Source of the DNA: Haberlea rhodopensis
Lineage: Eukaryota; Streptophyta; Magnoliopsida; Lamiales; Gesneriaceae
NCBI GenBank assembly: GCA_907163345.1
Contig: CAJQUN010000333.1
Coordinates: 558,001 to 622,000 of the forward strand
Reading direction: 5' to 3'
DNA: 64,000 nucleotides
Numbering within the stretch: position 1 is the first letter of the stretch; the number at the start of each line of letters is the position of its first letter. Below the pieces are notes generated by a model. That model did no database searches. It was not told where the DNA came from and was given only the letters and a program-made list of their open reading frames with translations. The translations under genes and the position numbers were made by a program. Shown one piece after another: positions 36,876 through 49,760 of the stretch.

Positions 36876-39046
36876 TTTGCCGGATTCATGCAGCTATGTT
36901 TTATTCATGCAACATATGTACTAATAAAACACACAAACAAACATTTATCATACATCACATGCATAATAAAAATTAAATATGGACGATTACGACCTTTTCC
37001 TAATTGATCCACGTGAGCCATACGTGGATCACAAGTCTGTCTAAGGTGATGCAGGTATGTAATGCAATCCTATTACATTTTTGCTTCCATTATACATGTC
37101 TTGATCTTGGTGCTCCGTCTTCAATCTCGATCTCCCACTAATTCTAAAGATTTTACATTTAAATCGTGCAAACAAGAGAATATGGATACAAATCCGGGGT
37201 GGGATACATCAGAAAATAGAGAGAGCAGGCTCGCAGGTCCGATAACCAAAAACACAATTATAATGAAACAATAAAAACCTAAACATTCACCTAAACACAT
37301 TGGTCAAGGCTCGTAATCATCCATCATGCATTTACAACATATGTAATTAAACATTAAACTAAACAATTACATCATATGTAATTGTACTAATTACATCACA
37401 TGTAATTAGAGCACAATAATTAATTTATTCTATCATTTCCCACTAATCGCATCATTAATTAAAAATAAATTAACAAATTAAATAAAACAATTTTATTTAA
37501 TTTCTAATTAATTAATTTTCATTTTGTTGGTAAAATCACTATTTTACCATTTAACCATCATATTAATCGAAAATAAAATTAACAAACTAAATGAAACACT
37601 TTCATTTAATTTCTAATTAATTAAATTATCAATTAATTGGTAAAATCACTATTTTACCTCAAATCATAATATTAGTCAAAAATAAAATTAATAAATTAAA
37701 TGAAACATTTTCATTAAATTTTCAATTAATTAAATTTTCAACTAATTATAAAATCTCTATTTTACATTTAATAAATTAAAAATCACATTTTTAATAAATT
37801 AAGTATTATGATTTATTATTTCAAAAATAATATCCGGATAAAACATCTAAAATGATCCAAAATAATTTATGGACTCCGAATTAATTTGGATCCAAAAATT
37901 AAAAATGCAATTCAACCCCAAAAAAATACCCTATTTTTCGGATTGATGAAACAGATTTGTTTTTTTTTTTTAATTATAAATTTCTGTAAATTGCATTTGG
38001 GCCAATACATGGACTAGGGTTACCAATGTTCATCTTCTTCCACAAAACCCTAGCCGCCTCACCAGCCACCAGCGCCTCCACGTAGACCAGTCGCCTCCTC
38101 CCACCTTCGCCGTCACCTTATTCACCGGAGCACCTCATCGTCTCCATTTATCGTACCAACCGCCATGAACACTTCATGGCCGGCGGTTTCACCCAGCGGA
38201 AAACGACAGCCACGCAGATCCAAACTCCTCGCGAAATCCAGAAGATTTTTCACGAAAGGGTCACACGATTTCACAGATGTTCGACTTGTCAGTGGCTCGC
38301 ATGAATTTGTCTGCAACAATTGCAGAGATTCACGCGATGAATCTAGTCTGGGTGGTTCGAAAAAGGAGACGAGGCAGAATATGGTCGTGAGGTGCAACAA
38401 GGTCCAGCGCACTTCTGTTGCGCGCACAGCACCACCATGAACAGGTCACGAAGAACACTTCTCCGTCCCGCTAGTCGCCGGCTGATGATGGTGCTTGGTG
38501 GATGCCCGAAACAGTTTTCGGATTGGTCCAATTTTCTATGTTTTTCCGGATTCTAATTATTTTAGAAACAATACAAACACGATTATAATCGATGGGAAAC
38601 GATCTAATAAAAATTAATTATTGAATATACAAATCAAAGCGCAACCTGGCTCTGATACCACTGTTGGGTTTCCTTACCCCGGCGCCAGATCCAAACGCAG
38701 CGGAAATAAAACAATAAACAGATCTGACCCGTGGACGGAAGATCGCGCCTTATTCATATATAAACATGCATAAATCGAATAAATGCATGAAAAGGAATTA
38801 CCGTTCACCTACGTGAATCTGATAGCGGTGACCCTCGAGTCCAACCAACCTGACCAGATCTACAAGCTCACCATCAGTGCTAGTTTGGTATGAACTTTTA
38901 GAGAGCGTGAATTGATTAAGAATGATTAGGTCTTTATAACCTTCTGATACAAATGTCCTATTTATAGATGTAATAAGCTAATTGGGCCAGGGTTAACATA
39001 AAGCTCATTGGGCCAACGTTTGGCTTGTAGGGCATTTATGCTAACA
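36876..39046 (-). repeat. 2.17-kb LTR-primer site-leader block, copy 1
   Basis: Collinear with 44279-46449 at a constant offset of 7403 bp over its whole length, so there is no net indel. By eye I count about nine substitutions. It contains the LTR, the primer site and a leader with GGTAAAATnnnGATTTTACC palindromes in an AT-rich tandem pattern (about 37440-37760). Open frames at 38122-38531 lie in this leader. They are duplicated in the second copy and match no gag I know. Confidence 0.95.
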
Positions 39047-42000
39047 ATCTCCCACTTGCCCAAAAGCCAAAACAAAACTACAAACTCATAATCCAAGTAA
39101 CTCAATCATATTGAATAACTTGATGTACTACTAATGTACATAATTATTAGACATTAATATATCAAACGTTTTAATTTAGAACTTTCTACAGATGAAACAT
39201 TTTCAAATATAGAAACTCCACTAAAGTGAGGAGCTTTCAAAAATTAAATTCATCTCTTCTAAATCACTCAATTTGAGCACTTAACAGTTAAGTCTCAATT
39301 TTCATCAATAGATCGGCGGCCGGTTGATTGTGACCCAGCGAGGCTCAAGTGTATCATAGCAGTAGGATCACAACCTTTGTGATTTTAGAAGTCAAACAAC
39401 TTCTTGGGCTTACCCTGAATGCCCCATTGCCAATTAAACTCCTTTTAATAGACAATGGCTGAAATATAATTCCAGCACAACCTACCGATCGTGGGTAGCG
39501 CCTATCATCTGCGCTTCACGAATGACTAGCAACGTACGAGAACCTGTCAGCCATAGTTAGCGTGCAGTACATTCCTTTCACTCAATATGTCCCGATTGAA
39601 TCAAGGGCATTGGTTGCTCGAGACCCTTATGATTTCAATAACAATGTATTTGTTTCACGTTATATGATTCATTGTGTGCGTATATGAAAAACTCATTTTC
39701 CACAAGCACTACCCACTCTGGCCAGAGATTCCTCGAATCATATATAGAAAAACACATAGGACATCCTGGTTCATCAAGACCAGTGGTGAATCCCCAACGA
39801 CAATTATAGGCCTCTGACAGCATCACTGAATACCCAAAATAATGACTTTATGACCCACATGTGATCAGTCATTAAATCAAAGTACACAGCTATCTATCAA
39901 GACCTCAATGACACCTCGGGTCATGAGGAGTAATGGTGCACAACTATGACTAGGAATTCTATACTCGACAAATGGTAACCACTTATAGAATTCCGAGTAG
40001 GGTCGTTCAGTGAACTCATTCCTAATGAGCACCTATTCATGTGTGCTGACTTCTCCAAGCCAACGCCGATGAAACGCAGCGCACTACACTAGACACATCA
40101 TGAATATCAGTCTCTAATGAGCATATATCGATATCCCATTCTCGAAGGCTCATCGACCAGGAACATTTAGAAATCGCAGTCGAGAATGTATTTCATGGTC
40201 ACCATCATATGCGTAACCACATTCTATGGACTATAGCAATCTCAAGGACTTCATCAATGCATCAAGATGCATGAGTAAACAGATGAAGAAGTGCCATATA
40301 TATTAATATTCAAACAAAGATTTGTCATAATAAGATTACAGGTACAATCAATCAACTATTGATTTACTTAATCATGTATGACAACAATATCTTTCACTTT
40401 CCCAAAGCCAACTACTCATGTGTCTTAAGACCATCTTCCCAAGATGTCTAACAGACACCAATCATTGTAAATGCTTTGTTAGTGGATTCACTATATTTTT
40501 CTGTTGAAGCGATTCTCTCGATAATAATGTCGCGTCTACCATCTCTTTCATTAGATAGTATTTTCTCAATATATGTCTGGATCCTGATGAGATCTTGGCT
40601 ATTCATAATAGCTCAAATGTTGTCACAGTACACAGAGACTGTGTCAACTGCACTAGAAATTACATCCAACTCTTGGATGAAATTTCTTATCCAAACTGCC
40701 TCTTTGCTGCATCGTATGCTGCAATGTATTCAGCTTCAGTGGTGGAATCCAATGTGGTTCTTGCTTGGAACGTTTCCAAGAGACATCACCATCATTGAGC
40801 TTAAATACAAATCCGAACATCGATATGGTATCATCTACATCCAATTTAAAAACCAGCAACAGCTTAGCCTTCAACTTTTATTTCTCCACTTACAGATCCA
40901 AAAACCATGAACATATCATAAGTTCTTCACAAGAACTTGAGGATTATTTTCACAGTTTTCCAGTGACCTTCACCGGGATCTGTCTGACGTCTGCCCATTA
41001 CTCTAAGAACATACATCAGGCAAAGTACATACCATAGCATACAATATGCTATTAAAAGTAGAAATATAAGGTACCAATGTCATTTTTTCTCTCTGCTCAT
41101 CAATCTTAAGACACATTGACTCGAGAGATGAATACTATGACATATTATGAAGTAACTCATTTTTCGACTATTCTATGCTAAACCCTTTTAGCACAGTGTT
41201 TATGTACGTAAATTGAGAGATCTCAAGCATCATTTAGATTTATCCCTATAGATCCTTATGCTAAGCACGTATGACGCTTCTCACAATCTTACATGGAGAA
41301 ATTAGTAGATAATCATGCTTTAATTGATTAATCCAATACCACTCACAATGAGCATGATATAATCAACTTAAAGCATCACAAATGTAACCATGCTCCCACT
41401 AACCCTTTTGCATACACATGTCACTTCCAGATTTTTAACAAAACCAAACACTTTGATGATGTTATCAAAACGGAAGTTCAAACTTCGAGATGCCTTCATA
41501 AGCCCATAAATGGACCTCTGGAGTTTGAAAACATTTTTCTCACTCCAAGAAGTTGTAAACACATTTGGCTGCTACATTTCTACCTCAATGCCACCACTGA
41601 GAAATGTTGTGTTCACATCCATTACTCATATATCATATTCAAAATATAAAGATATAACTAATAAAATCTAAATAGACTATAGCATCATAACCGTTGAAAA
41701 ATTTTCTCATAAACAACTCTTTGCCTATGAGAATAACCGTTTCTCACCAGTCAAGCTTTGAAGGTCACTACCTTCCCATCCACTCCAAGCTTTCACTTGT
41801 AAATCCACGCAGCCAATGGGAACAATTCCCAAAGATGATCTACTAAGGCCCATACCTTATTGGAGTACATGGAGTCCATTTCAGATTTCATGGCATCGTG
41901 CCAATGTCTCGAATCAATATCTGACATCGCCTCCTTGAAAGTCCAAGGATCATATCCATGGTCTATTTCTTGACTACTTTCAAGGAGTTGATTCATTATA

Positions 42001-44278
42001 TCAGAAGCTCTTGAAACATTTTCAAATCTCCTTAGTGTGTGTAAATCCAAGGTTGTGATTGACTAAATTAATTTCATCGTTTTCACTTTTCTAGTGGTTT
42101 GTGGTTCTTGAACTCTTTCAAGTTATATTATTTTGTCATCATTTCTAATAGAAACATTTTCTCTAAAAAGATTGCACTTGCGAAACAAACTATTTGCCTG
42201 CAATTGTAATATAAATTTCCACAAAATAACATAAGATGGATCAACTATCCAACTCATTTCCCACTGGCTGCTTCACATAAGCAGAACAATCTCAAATAAA
42301 ATTTGGATTATTTTTCAGTCCATATCGTATATGAAGTTTTGGTCACTGCATTGGTATGAATTATGTTCAACAAATATGAAACTTTAGAGAGTTACTCAAG
42401 GAGAATCACATTCTCTTTAAGATAACTCAACATCCCCTTGCACTAACATTTAGTGCTCAACATATGTCCATATGAATCAAATTCAATGGGCATTCAGCAA
42501 ATGCTAAAGATATGTAGGATTTAAGTTATCATTCTTTTATTCTTTGAACATAATCATACTACTCGTTCATAAGTTCACCAGATTCAATAAAACATGCATT
42601 CTTTTAAAAATACTGCAAATCACATTCGCAAATTTAAAAGAATGTCATTCTCTATCAAAATAGGAACAATGTTCATGATTAAATCTAGAACAAATAAATA
42701 ATTGCTCAAACTAGTTTCTAACCGGTTCAAGATTTTATATTAAATAAATGTTTTAAACAGCCTTTGCAGCAACTATTGCTACAATGCTTAGCCTCAGGTG
42801 GGTTTCACATTCCTTGGGCTCTCTACTTCTTCTCATCACATGCAACTCTTTGCAAAGATGCGAACACAACTGGCATCATATACCAAAAGTAGAACCAATA
42901 GAAACATTTAATTTTAATATAAAACATACCCTTTCTAGAACGCTTCTAGTCTAGGTATTCCTTACAATTTTGCGCTAATGACCAACAGTGAAAACATAGA
43001 TGCCTCTCTTCTTAGTTGCTATTATATCCTTTTTCGTCTTTTGAGGTTTTGGGAACCATTTCCCTTCCTCTTCTTTATCCTTGAACTCTTCCTACCATTG
43101 ATAGAAGATTCGACAAGAAGAACACGTTTCTCCTTTTTAATCAAGGACTCATGAGTTTCCAACATTTGGACTATAAGATCAAATCTATAGCCAGTTAATG
43201 AGGATTTGTCACATTCAGCTTTTCTAATTTCTCAACAAGAGATATTTTTCTTACACCATGCTCATAGACCGAAGCCCCATCTCGCATGTGAAATGAAAAT
43301 AGCTCTTTTGAAATTGCGAGTCTCAGTAATCGCATCCGTTCACCAAACAACATTTGTAGGTGTTGAAAAATATCAGCAATGTGAACGAATTTCTCATATC
43401 TGTGTTGAATCTCATTGGTGACATTGATGCTGTCATATAGCACCTAGTCTAGAGATCATCGTCCCATCACTTCTCAAGTGTGGCAATCTCTTCATGAGAC
43501 GATCCAGGAGACACTTCAACAGGAGGCTCCCACCAAGGGTATATAGCAATCTTTTAGAAGCAAGCACTATTTTAAAATTAATAGTCAATCAGAATAATGT
43601 GGTGCGGTTACTTTGTTTGTATCGAGAATTGATGCAATCGGATTCACGGCAATCACAATACTGAGAATAAACAGAAAATACATGCAAACCGTTTGATTAT
43701 TAATTAATTCAAAAACTATGGACTTTAGTTACTGAATGCTCCCACTAAATTTTTCGAATTCGTCACCCTCATGAAAAATGAACGGAAAATCGTATTTTCT
43801 TAGTGGGCTTGGAGTCCAACTAGCTCATGATAGCCCTAGACGAGGGTCCAGCCGACCTCATGATACTAAAGGTAGCTCACAATTGCATCATATGCAACCC
43901 CCAAGATATTCGTCTCGTGATTGACATAACCCTACGGAGGCAGGCCAATTATGCCTTCTCACGTCAAACTAACCCATCCCACGGATGATAATGTTCGCCA
44001 ATAAGACCCCACGAGGGTGAGTAATCTTAAAGGTTAACATACCCCTATCCATAATTAAGTGGCAATTAAACACACAGCTTTCCCATGCCAGATGCCCCCC
44101 ACGAGGGTGAGACAAGACACCTGACACAAGTAGCGTCTCATGGCTTAACTGTTGATGGAAGACAGGAAGCAACAAACTCCTTTGAGCTCCCTTTACAGTT
44201 TGATATTAAAAAATTTTGAATCATATTCAAAAGAGGGATTTAATAATTTTCAAATCTCATCAAGTACTTGTTTGTTTG

Positions 44279-46449
44279 TTTGCCAGATTCATGCAGCTAT
44301 GTTTTATTCATGCAACATATGTACTAATAAAACACACAAACAAACATTTATCATACATCACATGCATAATAAAAATGAAATATGGACGATTACGACCTTT
44401 TCCTAATTGATCCACGTGAGCCATACGTGGATCACAAGTCTGTCTAAGGTGATGCAGGTATGTAATGCAATCCTATTACATTTTTGCTTCCATTATACAT
44501 GTCTTGATCTTGGTGCTCCGTCTTCAATCTCGATCTCCCACTAATTCTAAAGATTTTACATTTAAATCGTGCAAACAAGAGAATATGGATACAAATCCGG
44601 GGTGGGATACATCAGAAAATAGAGAGAGCAGGCTCGCAGGTCCGATAACCAAAAACACAATTATAATGAAACAATAAAAACCTAAACATTCACCTAAACA
44701 CATTGGTCAAGGCTCGTAATCATCCATCATGCATTTACAACATATGTAATTAAACATTAAACTAAACAATTACATCATATGTAATTGTACTAATTACATC
44801 ACATGTAATTAGAGCACAATAATTAATTTATTCTATCATTTCCCACTAATCGCATCATTAATTAAAAATAAATTAACAAATTAAATAAAACAATTTTATT
44901 TAATTTCTAATTAATTAATTTTCATTTTGTTGGTAAAATCACTATTTTACCATTTAACCATCATATTAATCGAAAATAAAATTAACAAACTAAATGAAAC
45001 ACTTTCATTTAATTTCTAATTAATTAAATTATCAATTAATTGGTAAAATCACTATTTTACCTCAAATCATAATATTAGTCAAAAATAAAATTAATAAATT
45101 AAATGAAACATTTTCATTCAATTTTCAATTAATTAAATTTTCAACTAATTATAAAATCTATATTTTACATTTAATAAATTAAAAATCACATTTTTAATAA
45201 ATTAAGTATTATGATTTATTATTTCAAAAATAATATCCGGATAAAACATCTAAAATGATCCAAAATAATTTATGGACTCCGAATTAATTTGGATCCAAAA
45301 ATTAAAAATGCAATTCAACCCCAAAAAAATACCCTATTTTTCGGATTGATGAAACAGATTTGTTTTTTTTTTTTAATTATAAATTTCTGTAAATTGCATT
45401 TGGGCCAATACATGGACTAGGGTTACCAATGTTCATCTTCTTCCACAAAACCCTAGCCGCCTCACCAGCCACCAGCGCCTCCACGTAGACCAGCCGCCTC
45501 CTCCCACCTTCGCCGTCACCTTATTCACCGGAGCACCTCATCGTCTCCATTTATCGTACCAACCGCCATGAACACTTCATGGCTGGCGGTTTCACCCAGC
45601 GGAAAACGACAGCCACGCAGATCCAAACTCCTCGCGAAATCCAGAAGATTTTTCACGAAAGGGTCACACGATTTCACAGATGTTCGACTTGTCAGTGGCT
45701 CGCATGAATTTGTCTGCAACAATTGCAGAGATTCACGCGATGAATCTAGTCTGGGTGGTTCGAAAAAGGAGACGAGGCAGAATATGGTCGTGAGGTGCAA
45801 CAAGGTCCAGCGCACTTCTGTTGCGCGCACAGCACCACCATGAACAGGTCACGAAGAACACTTCTCCGTCCCGCTAGTCGCCGGCTGATGATGGTGCTTG
45901 GTGGATGCCCGAAACAGTTTTCGGATTGGTCCAATTTTCTATGTTTTTCCGGATTCTAATTATTTTAGAAACAATACAAACACGATTATAATCGATGGGA
46001 AACGATCTAATAAAAATTAATTATTGAATATACAAATCAGAGCGCAACCTGGCTCTGATACCACTGTTGGGTTTCCTTACCCCGGCGCCAGATCCAAACG
46101 CAGCGGAAATAAAACAATAAACAGATCTGACCCGTGGACGGAAGATCGCGCCTTATTCATATATAAACATGCATAAATCGAATAAATGCACGAAAAGGAA
46201 TTACCGTTCACCTACGTGAATCTGATAGCGGTGACCCTCGAGTCCAACCAACCTGACCAGATCTACAAGCTCACCACCAGTGCTAGTTTGGTATGAACTT
46301 TTAGAGAGCGTGAATTGATTAAGAATGATTAGGTCTTTATAACCTTCTGATACAAATGTCCTATTTATAGATGTAATAAGCTAATTGGGCCAGGGTTAAC
46401 ATAAAGCTCATTGGGCCAACGTTTGGCTTGTAGGGCATTTATGCTAACA
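44279..46449 (-). repeat. 2.17-kb LTR-primer site-leader block, copy 2
   Basis: Partner of 36876-39046. This copy is the true 5' end of the minus-strand copia element, and the LRR gene resumes at 46451, immediately outside it. Confidence 0.95.
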
Positions 46450-46697
46450 GATACTTCAAAGCCCCGATCTAGATCGTATGCACGCATTAGATTGCCCTAA
46501 CAAGCTGGTTATAACCATTGGGACTCAGGTATCAGCCGAACTTACCAAGATTCTCCATTATGATTCCATTAAAGATTTTTAGTATATTTATTATTTCATT
46601 CTGTGCAATTCCCTCTCAATTGTTAACATTACATCAGGTCCAACTCAAAATTAATTTGTGATGGGTGTAGTAACACATATATCTTTGGTGGTGATAT

Positions 46698-49091
46698 TGT
46701 TGGGAATTTGACCCTTCAAATTCACCCCCATTTATTAGAAAAGAAAGTAAAATGAGAAATAATAACGACACAATTTTTAACGTGAAAAACTCCCAAATCA
46801 AGAGAAAAATCACCAGAACCAGATAAGAAAATACACTATATGAAAAATTATTACAACCACATAATTTATCTTCTCACCCAAAACACACGCACAAAGCTTT
46901 CCCACTAGCCACACTTTATAACTCACACTCCTCCCCTTATAAGAAAGACACCTAATAAAATCTTTTCTGATGTGGAAGCTCAGTCACAGTTGTAACCACA
47001 TAGCATACCAAGAATTTTACTAGATTCTAAAACAAGAGAGAAATTTATCTAAAGCCAAAAGTTGTTAGACAAGCTATTGACTGGTGTACTTAAAACTGAA
47101 GCCTAAAGTCTCCTTTTATAGTCAAAAGTTTGGCCAAGTTTCTTTCCCTTTTCAATGTGGGATAGAAACTAAAGCCAAAACCCATCAATCTTCGCCTTGG
47201 GCTTTGTCGTCCCACAACACTCCACCTTGATGAAGATCTTCGTAGGTTCTGTTATCGGTACTTCAAGACAGTCATAATTCTCAATATAGAGAATTACCAT
47301 GAACCACCATAAAAAGCATATTCACTCAGAACAAACCATTACAAGTATTTCAATTCGGCTCGAAAAAAATAACCCTGCTGAAAAATTATGGTGCAACTCC
47401 CACGTTTTGGCTCGAAGTTAATCAGCCATCGACATATATTTTCACCACACACCCTGCATCAATGCCAAACAAAAAAATGTGGACCCGTTAACATTATACA
47501 TCATCTATCATGACAACTTGGGGACAGCGGCATGCCTTAAGGATGTACATGTCATTTTTCATGGACATCAAAAGAGGAGACAATGTTAGTTTCATGATCA
47601 TCATCTCCACTTGCTAATACATAGCAATTTGTCAAACCCGCTCCAGCTCTTGGACAATTTTTCTTGGTGTGGCAAGGTTGTCCACATCCCCAACATGATT
47701 TCTTCATGGAGTTCATCTTCTTCCAATTATGAGTCACCATTGCAAAACTTTCATGTGGACTGTTACTCCCGCTAAGTCTCCTCTCTTCAGAAAGAAGCTT
47801 TTCTCCTTTCCATGAATAAGTATCGGCTTCATGTGTCATACGAACGTGGAAGAGACCAGATGAGTTTCAATGCCTGATCATCATCATCAATTTTAACTCC
47901 AATAGATTCCAGCTCTGAAACAATGTCATTGATAACACTTAAATGATCTGAAATAGTAGTACCCTCGTTTGTTCGTAATGTATGAAAATGCTCTTTCAGA
48001 TACGCCCGATTTGAGACGCCCTATGTCTGATACAACTCTTCCAATTTTTCCCAGAGTTCCTTCGTCGTAGACATTCCATGCACATTTGCAAAAACATTTT
48101 TGGCTAGGCACATACGGATTGCACTTGCTGCTCTCAAATCCAGATCCTACCAATCTTCACTGCTCATTCCATTTTTGCCTGTTGCACTAGTCGTTCCACC
48201 AGTCGAACTAGTATCATTGTTGCTTTCAGGGAATACTTTGTCCTTTAATGCCTTGTGTAAACCAGATTGAATCAACACATCCGTGACTTGCACTTGCCAC
48301 AAGCCAAATTTGATTTTCTCATCAAATTTCTCCACATCAAAGCTGACTACATTCGAAACTCTTCTTACCGACATTGTCTTGTGATACTTTGATGAATTTT
48401 ACTGTAGACCTGAATAGTACACACTAGATAATATCCCAGGAAAGAAATAATCTTGATCTTTCCTAGACAGAACATCAAGATTCCCATGAAAATTGGTGGG
48501 GTCACACTGGTCCCACTTAAATACCGATTTTCCTAGACATAACATCCTTAGTCAATACGTATTCGCCTACCACATCAAAGCTCCACTGTCGCAAAAGGAC
48601 ACAGACTCTGATACCACTAATTGGGAATTTGACCCTCAAAATTCACCCCCAGGATCTGCACTTGGGAAAAGAAAACAAAAGGGAAAATAATAACAACATA
48701 AGGATTTAACGTGGAAAACTCCCAAATCAGGAGAAAAACTACCAGGACCAGAGAAGAAAAGACATTATATGAAAAATTATTACAACCACATAATTTCTCT
48801 TCTCACCCCAAACACACCCACAAAGCTTTCCCACTAACCACACTTTATAACTCACACCCCTTCTCTTACAAGAAAGACACCTGATAAAATCTTTTCTGAT
48901 GTGGAAGCTCAGTCATAGCTGCAACTACAGAGCATACTAAGAATTTACTAGATTCTAAAACAACAGTGAAATTTATCTGCTAGACAAGCTATTGACACTT
49001 AAAACTGAAGCCTAAAGCCTCTTTTTATAGTCAAATGTTTGGCCAAGTTTCTTTCCTTTTTCAATGTGAGATAGAAACCAAAGCCCAAACC
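46698..49091 (-). mobile_element. Gag-only Ty1-copia element in an intron of the dead LRR gene
   Basis: LTRs at 46698-47219 (TGTTGGGAATTTGACC...CCCACAACA) and about 48619-49091. Primer site TGGTATCAGAGTC is at 48604-48616 and polypurine AAGGTGGAG is at about 47220-47228, so it runs on the minus strand. The right LTR lacks its outer 40-50 bp, and no target duplication remains. The interior holds a broken gag only: NVVSFDVEKFDEKIKFGLWQ (from 48374), HKALKDKVFPESN, MSSEDW, KLLSEERRLSGSN, and a zinc knuckle C-W-G-C-G-Q-P-x-H-x4-C near 47650-47700. No protease, integrase or RT is present. Confidence 0.88.
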
Positions 49092-49605
49092 TTATATTCT
49101 TGAAACACAGATAAGCTGCTAGCAATTTTCGTGTTGGGTAACACCGTTTGTAACTTTATGAACTATCTGCAGGTTCATGGAGACTTTTCGCATGTAGAAA
49201 CCCATATACCTCACAAACGCCTATCCGATGGCTCCAAAAGAGTTCGAGTTCCATATTTTTACGGCCCTCAGGTAAAAAACTGCTAGCCTCTCTCGGTCTC
49301 ACAAAGAATGGTAGTAGAAAAGTAGGAACATATTGCTTTTGTTACATGTATATTTTTCTTCCCCATTTTCTTGGATATTTATGAGCAGCTTACCACTCCT
49401 TTTTTAGTCACTTTTGCTTAATCTTTTGCAGCCATCTGATGCTGAGGAAAAATGACAAAGGGCCGTGAAACGTCGATGTGCAGTTATTGCAAACTTGTAA
49501 AAGGTGTCATTTGGTGCTGCCTGTACGGTTCCATTTATTTATTTTTTAGTTTACAATCTCGAGGCTCCTTAACTCAACATGTAGCACAAAATTTCTCCAT
49601 TACTA

Positions 49606-49760
49606 GGTGTGGGCAACCGGTTATGGTTTTCGGATATCAACCCAACCCAATCAGGAAATACCTAATCTGGTCGGGATATTCGAGTACCACAATTATTCGG
49701 TATCGGGATCGAATTTGGGATATCCAAATCTCGAATATCTAATTATCTTACCCGATTCTC
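49606..49760. repeat. MITE-like repeat, copy B
   Basis: Inverted relative of 19314-19490 (words GATATTCGAG, GGATATCC, CGGTATCGGGATCG). It is preceded by CTAGGTGTGGGCAACCGG. The ends are not sharply defined. Confidence 0.5.

Larger units (their letters stand above)
36876..46449 (-). mobile_element. Ty1-copia element with an extra LTR-leader block
   Basis: Minus-strand element read from right to left: LTR 46065-46449 (TGTTAGC...CCCAACA, 385 bp), primer site TGGTATCAGAGCC (46051-46063), a leader of about 1.8 kb, decayed gag-pol, a polypurine tract GGGCAAGTGGGAGAT (39047-39061), and LTR 38662-39046. A second primer site (38648-38660) and the same leader follow, down to 36876. Coding remnants on the minus strand: gag (43195-43443, LFGERMRLLRLAISKELF), integrase tail near 42260-42310, RT (41793-42050, EAMSDIDSRHWHDAMKSEMD; 41368-41562, KLQRSIYGLMKASRS) and RNase H (40653-40874, SWKRSKQ). 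Stops and shifts throughout the pol part rule out autonomous activity. Confidence 0.9.
35911..49500 (+). pseudogene. LRR (RNI/F-box-like) gene broken by transposons
   Basis: Plus-strand gene fragments I recognise as a plant RNI-type leucine-rich-repeat protein. Exon pieces: 35911-36093 (ESDSELQKTP, then KLIIKHSQLKKLSVSGCSGLD); 36163-36765 with a MITE inside (ALYLNCPHL); 46451-46528 (LQSPDLDRMHAL); 49173-49271 (HIPHKRLSDGSKRVRVPYF); 49432-49500 (PSDAEEK, TGA, then QRAVKRRCAVIANL and TAA). Donors and acceptors between pieces are canonical. Defects: a frameshift after MDCG in the first piece, a MITE in the second exon, about 15 codons missing around 36766/46450 where a copia element sits, and a TGA at 49453-49455. 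Exons before 35911 were not found. The exact orthologue is not assigned. Confidence 0.75.

Noticed and set aside
38122..38531. Open frames of 60-100 codons on both strands, repeated at 45525-45934
   Set aside because: They lie in the GC-rich leader of the duplicated copia block and match no gag or host protein. Conservation is due to the recent duplication.
38648..38660. Possible tRNA gene at the TGGTATCAGAGCC-type sites (also 46051, 48604, 24158)
   Set aside because: Only the complement of the tRNA-Met 3' end is present and no cloverleaf is seen. Their place beside LTRs or the viral remnant marks them as primer-binding sites.
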